Of a stretch of DNA of 64,000 nt, positions 35,773 to 49,998 are shown in pieces. A program made the position numbers and the translations under genes. The notes beneath the pieces are model-generated. The model made no database searches, had not been told where the DNA came from, and saw only the letters and a program-made list of their open reading frames with translations. The first letter of the stretch is position 1, and each line of letters starts with the position of its first letter. Source of the DNA: Iodidimonas nitroreducens (GTDB lineage Bacteria; Pseudomonadota; Alphaproteobacteria; Sphingomonadales; Rhodothalassiaceae); assembly GCA_000710935.1 (NCBI GenBank), contig BAYV01000008.1:38497-102496 (forward strand), written 5' to 3'.

Positions 35773-36021
35773 TCAGACCGTTTCAACATGCTCGCCGCCA
35801 ATGACGCGCCAGCATTTGTTTTTGGAGATCGGGCGGCATTCTTCAATGCGTACCCGGTCACCCGATTTCCATTCGTTCTTTTCATCATGCGCCTGATATT
35901 TTTTCGTGCGGCGCACGATCTTACCCAAGAGGGCATGCTTAAAGCGCCTTTCGACAGAAACCACAACGGTTTTGTTTGTCAGGTCGCTAACAACAGTGCC
36001 CAGCAATATGCGTTTCGGCAT
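35773..36021 (-). CDS. rpsQ: 30S ribosomal protein S17 (uS17)
   Basis: This protein of 82 residues starts [21 protein letters not shown]. It has [28 protein letters not shown] in its core (cited in part). It binds 16S rRNA early in assembly. Confidence 0.96.
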   Translation of the reverse strand: MPKRILLGTVVSDLTNKTVVVSVERRFKHALLGKIVRRTKKYQAHDEKNEWKSGDRVRIEECRPISKNKCWRVIGGEHVETV

Positions 36022-36051
36022 GACCGATCCTTCTCAACCTACCTAAATGGC

Positions 36052-36243
36052 TCAGGCTGCGCTGCTTTCGCCGAGAATCGTTTTGATTCTGGCGATATCG
36101 CGACGCACCTGGCGCATCCGCGCTGTATTTTCCATCTGGCCCGCGGCCGCCTGGAAACGCAGATTAAACTGTTCTTTCTTCAGCGTGCCGAGCTCAGAGG
36201 TGAGTTCGTCAGCCGTTTTTGCTCTATAGTCCGCAGCTTTCAT
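36052..36243 (-). CDS. rpmC: 50S ribosomal protein L29 (uL29)
   Basis: This 63-residue two-helix protein begins [19 protein letters not shown] and carries [21 protein letters not shown]. It forms part of the exit-tunnel rim with L23. Confidence 0.96.
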   Translation of the reverse strand: MKAADYRAKTADELTSELGTLKKEQFNLRFQAAAGQMENTARMRQVRRDIARIKTILGESSAA

Positions 36244-36268
36244 AGCTCACGTCTCCTCAATGGTCGGC

Positions 36269-36679
36269 TTAAAGCTGACGCATAACGAATTTAGTGCCGA
36301 TCGGCAGCTTGGAAGCCGCCCGTTCAAACGCGCCGCGGGCCAGATCTTCTGGCACCCCTTCAAGCTCGAACATGATACGGCCGGGCTTGATCCGGGCGGC
36401 CCAGAATTCAGGAGCCCCCTTCCCTTTACCCATACGCACTTCGGTCGGCTTCTTGGAAACCGGCACATCCGGGAAAACGCGAATCCAAACCTTACCTGCA
36501 CGCTTGATATGCCGGGTCATCGCCCGACGTGCAGCTTCGATCTGACGCGCTGTAATACGCCCCGGCTGCGTCGCTTTCAACCCATAAGAGCCGAAATCCA
36601 GATTTGATCCGCCTTTTGCCAGGCCTTTGATACGGCCCTTATGCGCTTTGCGGAATTTTGTTCTCTTCGGCTGCAGCAT
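36269..36679 (-). CDS. rplP: 50S ribosomal protein L16 (uL16)
   Basis: This protein of 136 residues begins [19 protein letters not shown]. It has [20 protein letters not shown] and [17 protein letters not shown]. It lies at the peptidyl-transferase and A-site region. Confidence 0.97.
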   Translation of the reverse strand: MLQPKRTKFRKAHKGRIKGLAKGGSNLDFGSYGLKATQPGRITARQIEAARRAMTRHIKRAGKVWIRVFPDVPVSKKPTEVRMGKGKGAPEFWAARIKPGRIMFELEGVPEDLARGAFERAASKLPIGTKFVMRQL

Positions 36680-36709
36680 GATGCTTTACCCTCAAACTCT
36701 TGGTCGTTA

Positions 36710-37405
36710 TCAGCGACGCCCACCGGCATTCGCTGTCTGTGTGTCCTGATGGCGCTTTTCCTGAGCATAGGGATCATGTTCCATGATTTCTCCCTTAAAC
36801 ACCCAGACCTTGATCCCGCAGATGCCATAGGCCGTCTTGGCCCGGGCTGTGCCATAATCGATATCGGCCCGCAAGGTGTGAAGCGGCACGCGCCCTTCAC
36901 GATACCATTCGGTCCGCGCGATTTCAGCACCGCCCAAACGACCGCCCGCATTAACGCGAATACCCAAAGCGCCCAAACGCATCGCCGATTGCACCGCCCG
37001 CTTCATGGCGCGACGGAATGCCACCCGCCGTTCAAGCTGTTGGGCTATGCCTTCAGCAATCAGGGTGGCATCGATTTCCGGCTTACGGATTTCAACGATG
37101 TTCAGCGTCGTTTCCTGACCCGTCAGCGCACAAAGCTCAAGACGGAGCTTATCGATATCTGCACCCTTTTTGCCGATGATCACACCCGGACGCGCGGAAT
37201 ACACCGTGACCCGGGGCTTTTTGGCAGGGCGTTCGATAATCACCCGGCTGACCCCGGCCTGGGCCAGACGATCCTTGATATACTCACGGATCTTCAGATC
37301 TTCATGCAGCAATTTGCCATATTCACCGCGATCCGCATACCAGCGCGAATCCCATGTCCGGTTGACGCCAAGGCGCAGACCGATCGGATTGACCTTGTGA
37401 CCCAT
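36710..37405 (-). CDS. rpsC: 30S ribosomal protein S3 (uS3)
   Basis: This protein of 231 residues begins [22 protein letters not shown]. It has the KH-domain GxxG in [13 protein letters not shown] and the C-terminal [20 protein letters not shown]. With S4 and S5 it forms the mRNA entry helicase. Confidence 0.97.
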   Translation of the reverse strand: MGHKVNPIGLRLGVNRTWDSRWYADRGEYGKLLHEDLKIREYIKDRLAQAGVSRVIIERPAKKPRVTVYSARPGVIIGKKGADIDKLRLELCALTGQETTLNIVEIRKPEIDATLIAEGIAQQLERRVAFRRAMKRAVQSAMRLGALGIRVNAGGRLGGAEIARTEWYREGRVPLHTLRADIDYGTARAKTAYGICGIKVWVFKGEIMEHDPYAQEKRHQDTQTANAGGRR

Positions 37406-37407
37406 CC

Positions 37408-37785
37408 TTATTTCTCCTCAACTTCGCGGACAACGATCCGAAGCCGGCTGAAGGGCTTCAAAATCTTGCCGACACGACCGCGGGCACGGGCGCGAAATCT
37501 TTTCATGACCAGCGATTTGCCCACGCTTGCCTCGGCGACCACAAGCTGATCGACATCGAGATTGTGATTGTTCTCGGCATTGGCCACAGCCGATTCGAGA
37601 ACCTTGCGCACCTGCTCGGCGGCACCCCGGCGGTTAAAGCGCAGGGATGCCAGCGCCTTTTCAACCGGTAAGCCTCGGATGGTTTCCGCCACCAGATTGA
37701 GCTTTTGTGGTGAACCGCGGAGCATATTGCCCACGGCCAGCGCCTCATTATCGGAAACGCGGCGCGGATTGACTTGCTTACCCAC
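37408..37785 (-). CDS. rplV: 50S ribosomal protein L22 (uL22)
   Basis: This 125-residue protein has the core [21 protein letters not shown]. The extended hairpin that lines the exit tunnel is present near the C-terminus ([16 protein letters not shown]). It starts two bases before rpsC begins in the reading direction. Confidence 0.97.
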   Translation of the reverse strand: MGKQVNPRRVSDNEALAVGNMLRGSPQKLNLVAETIRGLPVEKALASLRFNRRGAAEQVRKVLESAVANAENNHNLDVDQLVVAEASVGKSLVMKRFRARARGRVGKILKPFSRLRIVVREVEEK

Positions 37786-37787
37786 GA

Positions 37788-38066
37788 TTACTTCCTCTTC
37801 GCCTTCTTGTCCGCCGCATGACCATAATAGGTCCGCGTCGGCGCAAATTCACCAAGCTTATGACCAACCATCTCTTCCGTAACGTAAACCGGTACGAACT
37901 TCTGACCGTTATAAACATTAAAGGTGAGGCCAACGAATTGCGGCATGATGGTGGACCGGCGCGACCAGGTTTTAATCACCTGCTTCTTGCCGGCATCCTG
38001 CATTTCCTCTGCCTTTTTGAGCAGAGAAAGTTCCACAAACGGGCCTTTCCAAACAGAACGTGCCAT
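37788..38066 (-). CDS. rpsS: 30S ribosomal protein S19 (uS19)
   Basis: This 92-residue protein begins [20 protein letters not shown]. It has [24 protein letters not shown] in its core (cited in part) and [18 protein letters not shown]. It sits in the 30S head. Confidence 0.97.
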   Translation of the reverse strand: MARSVWKGPFVELSLLKKAEEMQDAGKKQVIKTWSRRSTIMPQFVGLTFNVYNGQKFVPVYVTEEMVGHKLGEFAPTRTYYGHAADKKAKRK

Positions 38067-38080
38067 TTCAATCGGCCCCC

Positions 38081-38920
38081 TTACCGTTTCTTCTTACGGT
38101 CATGTCGTGACCGCACGATGTACTTATCAGTGGCCTTGTTCGACCGTGTTTTCGCACCCTTGGTCGGCTTGCCCCACGGGGTGACCGGATGACGGCCTCC
38201 CGATGTGCGGCCTTCACCACCACCATGAGGATGATCCACCGGGTTCATCACAACACCACGCACGGACGGACGCTTGCCAAGCCAGCGATTGCGACCGGCT
38301 TTCGCCAGGGTCTCATTCTGCTTGTCGGGATTGGAAACCGCGCCCACTGTTGCCATGCATTCGGCCCGCACCTTGCGCTGCTCACCGGATGTCAGGCGCA
38401 GAATGGCATAGCCCTGATCACGACCGACGAGCTGCACATAAGTCCCGGCAGCTCGGGCGATCTTGCCACCCGCACCGGCTTTCAGCTCGACATTATGAAC
38501 GATGGTACCAACCGGAACCGATGACAAGGGCATGGCATTGCCGGGCTTTACATCGGTTTTGCTGCCGGCCACGATCTTGTCACCCGCAGCCAAACGCTGA
38601 GGCGCAATGATATAGGCCTGTTCACCATCCTCATAGGTGATGAGGGCAATGAAAGCCGACCGATTGGGATCATATTCCAACCGCTCAACAGTGGCTTCCA
38701 TATCCCATTTCCGACGCTTGAAATCGATGATGCGATAGGTCCGCTTATGACCACCACCCCGACGCCGCGCGGTGATTCGGCCATTATTGTTCCGGCCACC
38801 CTTTTTGCTCAGACCTTCGGTCAATTTCTTGACCGGCGCGCCTTTATGAAGCTGCGAGCGATCAACCAGAACGAGGCCGCGCTGGCTGGGGGTCACCGGC
38901 TTATATTGTTTCAATGCCAT
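38081..38920 (-). CDS. rplB: 50S ribosomal protein L2 (uL2)
   Basis: This protein of 279 residues begins [20 protein letters not shown]. It has the SH3-like and OB folds, and the conserved [19 protein letters not shown] loop near the peptidyl-transferase centre. A Lys/Arg-rich tail ends the protein. Confidence 0.97.
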   Translation of the reverse strand: MALKQYKPVTPSQRGLVLVDRSQLHKGAPVKKLTEGLSKKGGRNNNGRITARRRGGGHKRTYRIIDFKRRKWDMEATVERLEYDPNRSAFIALITYEDGEQAYIIAPQRLAAGDKIVAGSKTDVKPGNAMPLSSVPVGTIVHNVELKAGAGGKIARAAGTYVQLVGRDQGYAILRLTSGEQRKVRAECMATVGAVSNPDKQNETLAKAGRNRWLGKRPSVRGVVMNPVDHPHGGGEGRTSGGRHPVTPWGKPTKGAKTRSNKATDKYIVRSRHDRKKKR

Positions 38921-38924
38921 TTGT

Positions 38925-39218
38925 TCAGATCCCCGTCGTCACATCGATGCTATGGCCCTCAACAAGGGTCACCATCGCTTTTCTCACATCAGGGCGACGC
39001 CCGGGAATACCCCGGAAGCGCTTGGTTTTACCCTTTGCAACCAGTGTATTGACCTTCTTCACCTTGACATCGAACAGCGCTTCCACGGCCGCCTTGATCT
39101 CGGGCTTGGTGGCGCTGGGGGCAACAATGAATGTCACCTGATTATATTCTGCACCCAATGTCGCCTTTTCGGTGATCACGGGACGCAAGATCACGTCATA
39201 ATGCTTGTGGCCGGTCAT
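38925..39218 (-). CDS. rplW: 50S ribosomal protein L23 (uL23)
   Basis: This 97-residue protein has [35 protein letters not shown] and a [13 protein letters not shown] strand. L23 docks trigger factor and SRP at the tunnel exit. It overlaps rplD by four bases. Confidence 0.97.
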   Translation of the reverse strand: MTGHKHYDVILRPVITEKATLGAEYNQVTFIVAPSATKPEIKAAVEALFDVKVKKVNTLVAKGKTKRFRGIPGRRPDVRKAMVTLVEGHSIDVTTGI

Positions 39219-39835
39219 TTCAGCCTCTCGCCAAGTTTTTCGAGGGCGGCTTTGGTCAGGACCAGCGTGTCGCGACGAAGAATGTCGTACACATTGGCAC
39301 CCTGGCTGGGCAGCACATCGATGTTGGGAATGTTGGCAGCAGCGCGCCGCACATTCGCATCAATTTCGGAACCGTCAATGAAGAGCGCATTGGCAAGGCC
39401 AAGCTTGCTGAGCTTTTCCAGAAAGCTCTTGGTCTTTGCCTCGTCCAGTGCCAGCGTGTCAAGGATCACCAGACGACCCTCGGCCTGCTTGGCGCTGAGC
39501 GCGGTTTTCAAACCCAGCTTGCGCACTTTTTTGGGCAAAGAAAAGCCGTGATCCCGGGGAATCGGCCCGAAAGCGCGACCACCCCCACGGAACAGATTGG
39601 CGCGGCGATTGCCATGGCGGGCATTGCCGGAGCCTTTCTGATTATAGGCCTTCTTGCCGGTGGCCGTCACATCCGAGCGGAACTGAACCGCATGGGTGCC
39701 GGCCCGGCGCTTGGCAAGCTGCCAATTGACGATACGGTGAAGGATGTCGGCACGGGCTTCCAATGCGAAAATCGCATCATCAAGCTCGATCGAGCCCGCC
39801 TTTTCGGCATCCAAAGTCAAGACGTCGGCTTTCAT
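39215..39835 (-). CDS. rplD: 50S ribosomal protein L4 (uL4)
   Basis: This protein is 206 residues from ATG 39835 ([20 protein letters not shown]). It has the tunnel-lining loop [20 protein letters not shown] and [17 protein letters not shown]. In E. coli L4 represses the S10 operon through an rpsJ leader; the corresponding leader here would lie inside the tuf-rpsJ gap and is very short. Confidence 0.96.
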   Translation of the reverse strand: MKADVLTLDAEKAGSIELDDAIFALEARADILHRIVNWQLAKRRAGTHAVQFRSDVTATGKKAYNQKGSGNARHGNRRANLFRGGGRAFGPIPRDHGFSLPKKVRKLGLKTALSAKQAEGRLVILDTLALDEAKTKSFLEKLSKLGLANALFIDGSEIDANVRRAAANIPNIDVLPSQGANVYDILRRDTLVLTKAALEKLGERLK

Positions 39836-39839
39836 TGCA

Positions 39840-40601
39840 CTATTCCTTCGTCTCGTGATCAGCAGACACCGGTTCGGCCTCAACCGTCGGCGCCGCATCG
39901 GTGGCTGGAGCGGCCTGTGCATTGGCAACGGCCTTGATGGCGGCAGGGCGCGGCGCATTCTCGGGCAGCGGGAATTTTTCCGCATCCGAAACGAGAATCC
40001 ACGAGCCCTTGGCACCCGGTACGGCACCGCGAACGAGGATCAGGCCCTCTTCGGCGCGCACATCCACCACTTCGAGATTTTGCGTGGTCACCCGCTCATC
40101 GCCCATATGACCGGCCATCTTCTTACCCTTGAAAACCTTTCCAGGGTCCTGGCACTGGCCAATCGAGCCATGACTACGATGCGAGATAGACACACCATGC
40201 GAAGCGCGAAGACCGCCGAAATTGTGCCGTTTCATGGCACCGGCAAATCCCTTGCCCTTGCTGTTCCCGCTCACATCCACTTTCTGGCCGGGCACAAAAT
40301 GCTCAACAGAAAGAGTGGCTCCCACATCGATCAGATTATCATCCGATACGCGGAATTCGACGAGACGCATCTTAGGCTCGACTTCGGCTTTGGCGAAGTG
40401 CCCGCGCATCGGCGCAGACACATTCTTTACTTTTGCTTTGCCCGCACCAAGCTGAACGGCTGTGTAGCCATCCCGATCGGTGGTGCGCTGCGAGACAACC
40501 TGGCAATCTTCGATCTGCAGAACCGTCACGGGGACGTGCCGTCCGGCGTCATCGAAAATGCGGGTCATGCCCATTTTTTTTGCTATCAATCCGGTGCGCA
40601 T
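39840..40601 (-). CDS. rplC: 50S ribosomal protein L3 (uL3), long form
   Basis: This protein is 253 residues against about 209 in E. coli. It begins [20 protein letters not shown] and has [26 protein letters not shown], cited in part; the Gln in GSIGQCQDP is the PrmB methylation site in relatives. The extra 40 or so C-terminal residues are Ala/Pro/Glu-rich and low in complexity, as in many alphaproteobacteria. Confidence 0.96.
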   Translation of the reverse strand: MRTGLIAKKMGMTRIFDDAGRHVPVTVLQIEDCQVVSQRTTDRDGYTAVQLGAGKAKVKNVSAPMRGHFAKAEVEPKMRLVEFRVSDDNLIDVGATLSVEHFVPGQKVDVSGNSKGKGFAGAMKRHNFGGLRASHGVSISHRSHGSIGQCQDPGKVFKGKKMAGHMGDERVTTQNLEVVDVRAEEGLILVRGAVPGAKGSWILVSDAEKFPLPENAPRPAAIKAVANAQAAPATDAAPTVEAEPVSADHETKE

Positions 40602-40607
40602 TGCTGC

Positions 40608-40922
40608 TTACCCCTGCAGCTTGATCTCGACGTCCACACCCGCCGAAAGATCCAGCTTCATGAGTGCGTCCACCGTCTGCGGCGTGGGATCGATAATATC
40701 GAGGAGGCGTTTGTGGGTCCGCACCTCGAACTGCTCGCGCGACTTCTTATCGATGTGCGGCGAGCGCAGAACGGTAAACTTCTCGATTCGCGTCGGCATG
40801 GGGATCGGCCCCAAAACCAATGCGCCTGTCCGCTTGGCGGTGTTCGCGATTTCCCCCGAAGCCTGATCCAGGATTCGGTGATCGAACGCCTTCAATCGGA
40901 TGCGTATATTTTGCGCTTCCAT
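40608..40922 (-). CDS. rpsJ: 30S ribosomal protein S10 (uS10, NusE)
   Basis: This 104-residue protein has [46 protein letters not shown] in its core (cited in part), and [20 protein letters not shown]. It also serves as NusE in antitermination with NusB and NusG. It lies only 60 bp after tuf. Its start codon and upstream flank are part of the DNA duplicated at the second tuf locus. Confidence 0.97.
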   Translation of the reverse strand: MEAQNIRIRLKAFDHRILDQASGEIANTAKRTGALVLGPIPMPTRIEKFTVLRSPHIDKKSREQFEVRTHKRLLDIIDPTPQTVDALMKLDLSAGVDVEIKLQG

Positions 40923-40982
40923 TATTTTGTCTTTCTCAACCGCATTTGCTGCGGATCTATCTTCAATTCAGGCGATGATCAA

Positions 40983-42173
40983 TCAGGCAACGATCGACGC
41001 AACAACGCCGGCACCCACCGTGCGACCACCTTCGCGGATCGCGAATCGCAGGCCTTCATCCATGGCAATCGGCGCAATCAATTCAACACCAATCGTCACA
41101 TTATCACCCGGCATCACCATTTCCGTGCCCTCAGGCAAGGTCACCGTCCCCGTCACATCCGTCGTCCGGAAGTAAAACTGCGGACGATAATTGGCAAAAA
41201 ACGGCGTGTGGCGGCCCCCTTCTTCCTTCGTCAGAATATAGGTCTCCGCATTGAACTTCGTGTGCGGCGTGATCGAACCCGGCTTCGCCAGAACCTGACC
41301 CCGCTCAACATCATCCCGGCCAATCCCGCGCAGCAACGCGCCGATATTGTCACCAGCCTGACCCTGATCAAGCAGCTTGCGGAACATCTCAACACCCGTC
41401 ACCGTCGTCTTCCGGGTCGTCGTGATCCCAACAATCTCAACTTCTTCGCCAACCTTCACAATGCCCGTCTCAACACGGCCCGTCACAACCGTCCCACGGC
41501 CCGAAATCGAAAACACATCTTCAATCGGCATCAAAAACGGCTTGTCAATCGGACGCTCAGGCGTCGGAATATAGCGATCAACTTCCGCCATCAATTCCAG
41601 AATCTTCGTCGCACCAATCTCAGGCGTCTTGTCTTCCAAAGCCGCAAGCGCCGAGCCCGAAACAATCGGAATATCATCACCAGGAAATTCATAGGCGCTC
41701 AAAAGCTCACGAATCTCAAGCTCAACAAGCTCCAAAAGCTCTTCATCGTCAACCTGATCAACCTTGTTCAAGAAAACAACGAGCGAAGGAACACCAACCT
41801 GACGCGCCAGCAGAATATGCTCGCGCGTTTGCGGCATCGGGCCATCCGCAGCCGAAACAACCAGAATCGCTCCATCCATCTGCGCCGCACCCGTGATCAT
41901 GTTCTTCACATAATCCGCATGGCCCGGGCAATCCACATGCGCATAGTGACGGTTTTCCGTCTCATATTCCACATGCGAGGTCGAAATCGTGATCCCACGC
42001 TCCCGCTCCTCTGGCGCCTTATCAATATTCGCATAATCCGTGAACGTCGCGCCGCCCGTCAGCGCCAAAACCTTCGTAATCGCCGCCGTCAGGGTCGTCT
42101 TGCCATGGTCAACATGGCCAATCGTCCCAATGTTCACATGCGGCTTGTTCCGCTCAAATTTCGCCTTCGCCAT
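40983..42173 (-). CDS. tuf: Elongation factor Tu (copy 1, str operon)
   Basis: This 396-residue GTPase has G1 GHVDHGKT (19-26), [12 protein letters not shown], and SAL in GSALAALE. It delivers aminoacyl-tRNA to the ribosome. ATG 42173 follows AAAGGACCAGGAA. The copy differs from tuf2 by at least one silent change (CAG versus CAA in PQFYFRT) and is otherwise identical as far as I compared, flanks included. Confidence 0.97.
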   Translation of the reverse strand: MAKAKFERNKPHVNIGTIGHVDHGKTTLTAAITKVLALTGGATFTDYANIDKAPEERERGITISTSHVEYETENRHYAHVDCPGHADYVKNMITGAAQMDGAILVVSAADGPMPQTREHILLARQVGVPSLVVFLNKVDQVDDEELLELVELEIRELLSAYEFPGDDIPIVSGSALAALEDKTPEIGATKILELMAEVDRYIPTPERPIDKPFLMPIEDVFSISGRGTVVTGRVETGIVKVGEEVEIVGITTTRKTTVTGVEMFRKLLDQGQAGDNIGALLRGIGRDDVERGQVLAKPGSITPHTKFNAETYILTKEEGGRHTPFFANYRPQFYFRTTDVTGTVTLPEGTEMVMPGDNVTIGVELIAPIAMDEGLRFAIREGGRTVGAGVVASIVA

Positions 42174-42244
42174 TTCCTGGTCCTTTATATTTTGCCAGAG
42201 GCACCGGAGCAAATCCCCGGCGCATGAACAGGTCTTCTTGCTAA

Positions 42245-44326
42245 TCAGCCAGCAAGCTTGGCTTTCACTTCTTCGGCCACTGCATTCGGCACATCATCAT
42301 AATGGCTGAACTGCATGGTGTATTGAGCCCGGCCCTGACTGAACGAGCGGAGCTGGTTCACATAGCCGAACATATTGGCCAGCGGCACAACCGCTGTCAC
42401 AACCTGGGCCACGCCACGGGCTTCAGTTCCCTGAATTTGACCGCGACGGGAATTCAGATCGCCGATCACGTCGCCCATATATTCTTCAGGCGTAACGACC
42501 TCGACCTTCATCATGGGTTCAAGCAGCTTGATCCCGGCTTTCGCTGCCGCTTCGCGCAAAGCAGCACGACCGGCGATTTCAAAGGCGAGAACGCTGGAAT
42601 CGACATCATGGTATGCCCCATCAATGAGCCGCACCTTGAAATCGATGATCGGGAAGCCGATCAGCGCCCCGGATTCGGCAACATCCTTGATGCCTTTTTC
42701 AACACCGGGAATATATTCCCGAGGCACATTGCCGCCCTTGATTTCATCAGAGAATTCAAGACCATCGCCCCGCTCACCGGGAGAAACAACAATCTTGATC
42801 CGGGCAAACTGACCCGAGCCACCCGATTGCTTCTTGTGCGTATAGTCAATCTCGATTTCACGGGCAAAGGTTTCACGATAAGCCACCTGGGGCGCGCCCA
42901 CATTGGCTTCAACCTTGAATTCCCGCTTCATGCGATCGACCAGAATATCGAGATGCAATTCGCCCATGCCCGCAATCACGGTCTGGCCCGATTCCTCATC
43001 GGAGCGAACGCGGAAGCTGGGATCTTCGGCAGCCAGACGATGGAGAGCGATCCCCATCTTTTCCTGATCGGCTTTTGATTTCGGCTCCACGGCCACGGAA
43101 ATCACCGGATCGGGGAATTCCATACGCTCGAGAATGATCGGGGCATTGGCCGCACAGAGCGTATCGCCGGTGGTGGTATCTTTCAAACCAGCCAAAGCCA
43201 CGATATCGCCCGCATAGGCATCTTCCAGTTCCTCACGGGAATTGGCATGCATCAACAGCATCCGGCCGATTTTTTCCTTCTTACCCTTCACCGTATTGGT
43301 GACCTGATCAGCGCGGCTCAGCTTACCGGAATAAATCCGGGCAAAGGTGAGGGTGCCCACGAAAGGATCGTTCATGATCTTGAAAGCAAGGGCCGAGAAG
43401 GGCTCTTCGTCGCTGGATTTCCGCTCCATGTGCTTTTCGGCATCATCAACCGAAACGCCCTTGATCGCGGGGACTTCGGTGGGAGCCGGAAGATAATCGA
43501 CCACCGCATCCAAAAGCGCCTGCACGCCCTTGTTCTTGAAAGCCGAGCCACACAGAACCGGAACGAAATTGAGACCGATGGTGCCTTTGCGAATGGCCGC
43601 TTTCAATTCGGCTTCGCTGGGCTCTTCGCCTTCCAGGTATTTTTCCATCAAGGCTTCATCAACCTCAACGGCGGTTTCGATCATTTCCTGACGCGCCAGT
43701 TCGCAATCGTCTTTCATGTCAGCTGGAATATCGGCGACATCCCATTCTGCACCCAAAGATTCATCGTGCCAGATAAAGGCTTTCATGGTCAGAAGATCGA
43801 CGAGGCCGACAAATTCCGATTCGGCACCGATGGGCATGTGAATGACCAGAGGCACGGCGCCCAAACGGGTTTTCATCATATCAACGCAGCGCGAGAAATT
43901 CGCCCCCATGCGGTCCATCTTATTGACGAAACACATCCGCGGGACTTTGTATTTATCAGCCTGCCGCCACACGGTTTCCGACTGTGGCTCAACACCGGCA
44001 ACCGAATCGAACACCGCAACCGCACCATCCAGAACCCGCAAGGACCGCTCGACTTCAATGGTGAAATCCACGTGGCCCGGGGTGTCGATGATATTGATCC
44101 GGTGATCTTTCCAAAAACAGGTGGTGGCAGCAGAGGTGATCGTGATGCCACGCTCTTGTTCCTGCTCCATCCAATCCATGGTCGCCGAACCTTCATGCAC
44201 TTCGCCGATCTTGTGGGAACGGCCCGTGTAATAAAGGATGCGTTCGGTCGTCGTGGTCTTGCCGGCATCGATGTGGGCCATGATGCCGATATTGCGATAC
44301 CGAAGAAGGGGCGTCTGACGTGACAT
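42245..44326 (-). CDS. fusA: Elongation factor G
   Basis: This 693-residue GTPase has G1 AHIDAGKT near residue 17, [15 protein letters not shown] and domain IV with [10 protein letters not shown]. It drives translocation and, with RRF, ribosome recycling. It lies between rpsG (36 bp) and tuf (71 bp) in the str operon. Confidence 0.97.
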   Translation of the reverse strand: MSRQTPLLRYRNIGIMAHIDAGKTTTTERILYYTGRSHKIGEVHEGSATMDWMEQEQERGITITSAATTCFWKDHRINIIDTPGHVDFTIEVERSLRVLDGAVAVFDSVAGVEPQSETVWRQADKYKVPRMCFVNKMDRMGANFSRCVDMMKTRLGAVPLVIHMPIGAESEFVGLVDLLTMKAFIWHDESLGAEWDVADIPADMKDDCELARQEMIETAVEVDEALMEKYLEGEEPSEAELKAAIRKGTIGLNFVPVLCGSAFKNKGVQALLDAVVDYLPAPTEVPAIKGVSVDDAEKHMERKSSDEEPFSALAFKIMNDPFVGTLTFARIYSGKLSRADQVTNTVKGKKEKIGRMLLMHANSREELEDAYAGDIVALAGLKDTTTGDTLCAANAPIILERMEFPDPVISVAVEPKSKADQEKMGIALHRLAAEDPSFRVRSDEESGQTVIAGMGELHLDILVDRMKREFKVEANVGAPQVAYRETFAREIEIDYTHKKQSGGSGQFARIKIVVSPGERGDGLEFSDEIKGGNVPREYIPGVEKGIKDVAESGALIGFPIIDFKVRLIDGAYHDVDSSVLAFEIAGRAALREAAAKAGIKLLEPMMKVEVVTPEEYMGDVIGDLNSRRGQIQGTEARGVAQVVTAVVPLANMFGYVNQLRSFSQGRAQYTMQFSHYDDVPNAVAEEVKAKLAG

Positions 44327-44362
44327 GACTTGACAAGCTCTCTGTCTGGTGGGGCGGCTGAA

Positions 44363-44833
44363 TTACCAGCGATAATGCGAAAAGGCTTTATTGGCATCTG
44401 CCATGCGATGCGTATCTTCACGCTTCTTCACGGCGGCACCACGATTATTGGAGGCATCCAGCAATTCATTTGCCAAACGCTCACCCATGGTTTTTTCACT
44501 GCGCTTTCTGGCCGCATCGATCAGCCAGCGAATCGCCAAAGCCTGGGCGCGATCAGACCGCACTTCCACAGGGACCTGATAAGTGGCCCCACCAACCCGG
44601 CGCGAGCGCACTTCGATGGCAGGCTTCACATGATCAAGGGCTTCATGGAAAACCGGCAGCGGATCGGTTTTCGCACGTGCTTCAACCTGATCGAAGGCAC
44701 CATAGACGATTGTTTCTGCAATCGACTTTTTGCCGTCATACATCAGGCTATTGACGAATTTAGTGAGAACAACATCCCCGAATTTTGGATCAGGAAGGAT
44801 TTCTCGTTTTTCCGCACGATGGCGACGTGACAT
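44363..44833 (-). CDS. rpsG: 30S ribosomal protein S7 (uS7)
   Basis: This protein of 156 residues begins [20 protein letters not shown]. It has [23 protein letters not shown] in its core (cited in part) and NKAFSHYRW at the end. In E. coli S7 represses the str operon translationally. Confidence 0.97.
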   Translation of the reverse strand: MSRRHRAEKREILPDPKFGDVVLTKFVNSLMYDGKKSIAETIVYGAFDQVEARAKTDPLPVFHEALDHVKPAIEVRSRRVGGATYQVPVEVRSDRAQALAIRWLIDAARKRSEKTMGERLANELLDASNNRGAAVKKREDTHRMADANKAFSHYRW

Positions 44834-44845
44834 CGCTCTATCCTC

Positions 44846-45217
44846 TTATTTCGGACGCTTGGCGCCATATTTCGAACGGGACTGACGACGGCTGGACACA
44901 CCCTGCGTATCCAGAACACCACGCAGAATGTGGTAACGGACACCGGGCAGATCCTTTACACGACCGCCACGAATGAGAACGACCGAATGTTCCTGCAGAT
45001 TATGCCCCTCACCGGGGATATAGCTGGTCACTTCGATCGAATTGGTCAAACGGACACGAGCCACCTTACGCAGGGCCGAATTCGGCTTCTTTGGAGTGGT
45101 CGTATATACGCGCGTACAAACGCCACGCTTTTGCGGGCACGCATCAAGGGCAGGAACCTTATTGCGTTTTACGGGCGCCTTGCGCGGCCTGCGCACGAGC
45201 TGATTGATAGTCGGCAT
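44846..45217 (-). CDS. rpsL: 30S ribosomal protein S12 (uS12)
   Basis: This protein is 123 residues from ATG 45217. It has [11 protein letters not shown] with the streptomycin-contact Lys pair (43/44) unaltered. [11 protein letters not shown] contains the Asp that RimO methylthiolates and the Lys linked to resistance, both wild type. It is the first gene of the str operon, with a long 5' leader of about 200 nt. Confidence 0.97.
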   Translation of the reverse strand: MPTINQLVRRPRKAPVKRNKVPALDACPQKRGVCTRVYTTTPKKPNSALRKVARVRLTNSIEVTSYIPGEGHNLQEHSVVLIRGGRVKDLPGVRYHILRGVLDTQGVSSRRQSRSKYGAKRPK

Positions 45218-45422
45218 GCGTCCTCTTCTTCCACTTGGCTGCTGGAATGGCCCTGACTGTCGAACATGTACCGCATAAAAATGCAGCCGCATCGTCTCCG
45301 GCACTTTGCCGCCAGAGATGTTCGGCAACCAGGTGATCCAGTAAAGTCATTCCGTTTTAGCTCGTACGACACCGGTGTCTGGCAGGAAAAACTGCCACCA
45401 CCCGGGCCCGAGCGAGGTGCGC

Positions 45423-45451
45423 ACTATATGCACGGCCTTCATGGGCGTCAA
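45423..45451 (-). promoter_or_regulatory. Promoter of the str operon (rpsL)
   Basis: On the minus strand TTGACG (45451-45446) is followed after 17 bp by TATAGT (45428-45423), a near-consensus sigma-70-type promoter. The predicted start near 45,416 leaves roughly 200 nt of leader, long enough for a regulatory structure. Confidence 0.7.
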
Positions 45452-45564
45452 CCGAAATAACCAGACTAATTTTCTTCTGTTCTCGAATGCTTTTCCGACA
45501 GATGCACAATGATTTTTGTGCCAGAAATCAGTAACGGTCGAGCCTCTTGGCTATCCATACAAGC

Positions 45565-45600
45565 AAAACGGGCACCAAGCCGAAGCTGGCACCCGTTTTT
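45565..45600 (-). terminator. Terminator after rpoC
   Basis: The minus strand reads ACGGGTGCCAGC-TTCG-GCTTGGTGCCCGT followed by TTTTG, a stem of about 12 bp with one bulge and a stable TTCG tetraloop. The plus strand also ends in TTTTT, so it could work both ways. It lies about 70 bp past the rpoC stop. Confidence 0.8.
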
Positions 45601-45669
45601 AAGATATTCAAGACTCAGGCCTGTCGCCTAAAACCGGAAGCTGATACCGATCCTCGGCCTTTTATGACC

Positions 45670-49998
<4,329 letters not shown>

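Larger units (their letters stand above)
45218..45669. other. rpoC-rpsL intergenic region (terminator, promoter, leader)
   Basis: This 452-bp gap separates the rif and str operons. Reading on the minus strand it holds the rpoC terminator (45,565-45,600), then the str promoter (45,423-45,451), then about 200 nt of leader before rpsL. I see no credible coding sequence in it. Confidence 0.8.

Noticed and set aside
39744..42227. 827-codon open frame opposite rplC, rpsJ and tuf1
   Set aside because: It is antisense to three certain genes, has the composition of a shadow frame (Arg/His/Asn-rich), and a copy appears opposite tuf2 simply because the DNA is duplicated.
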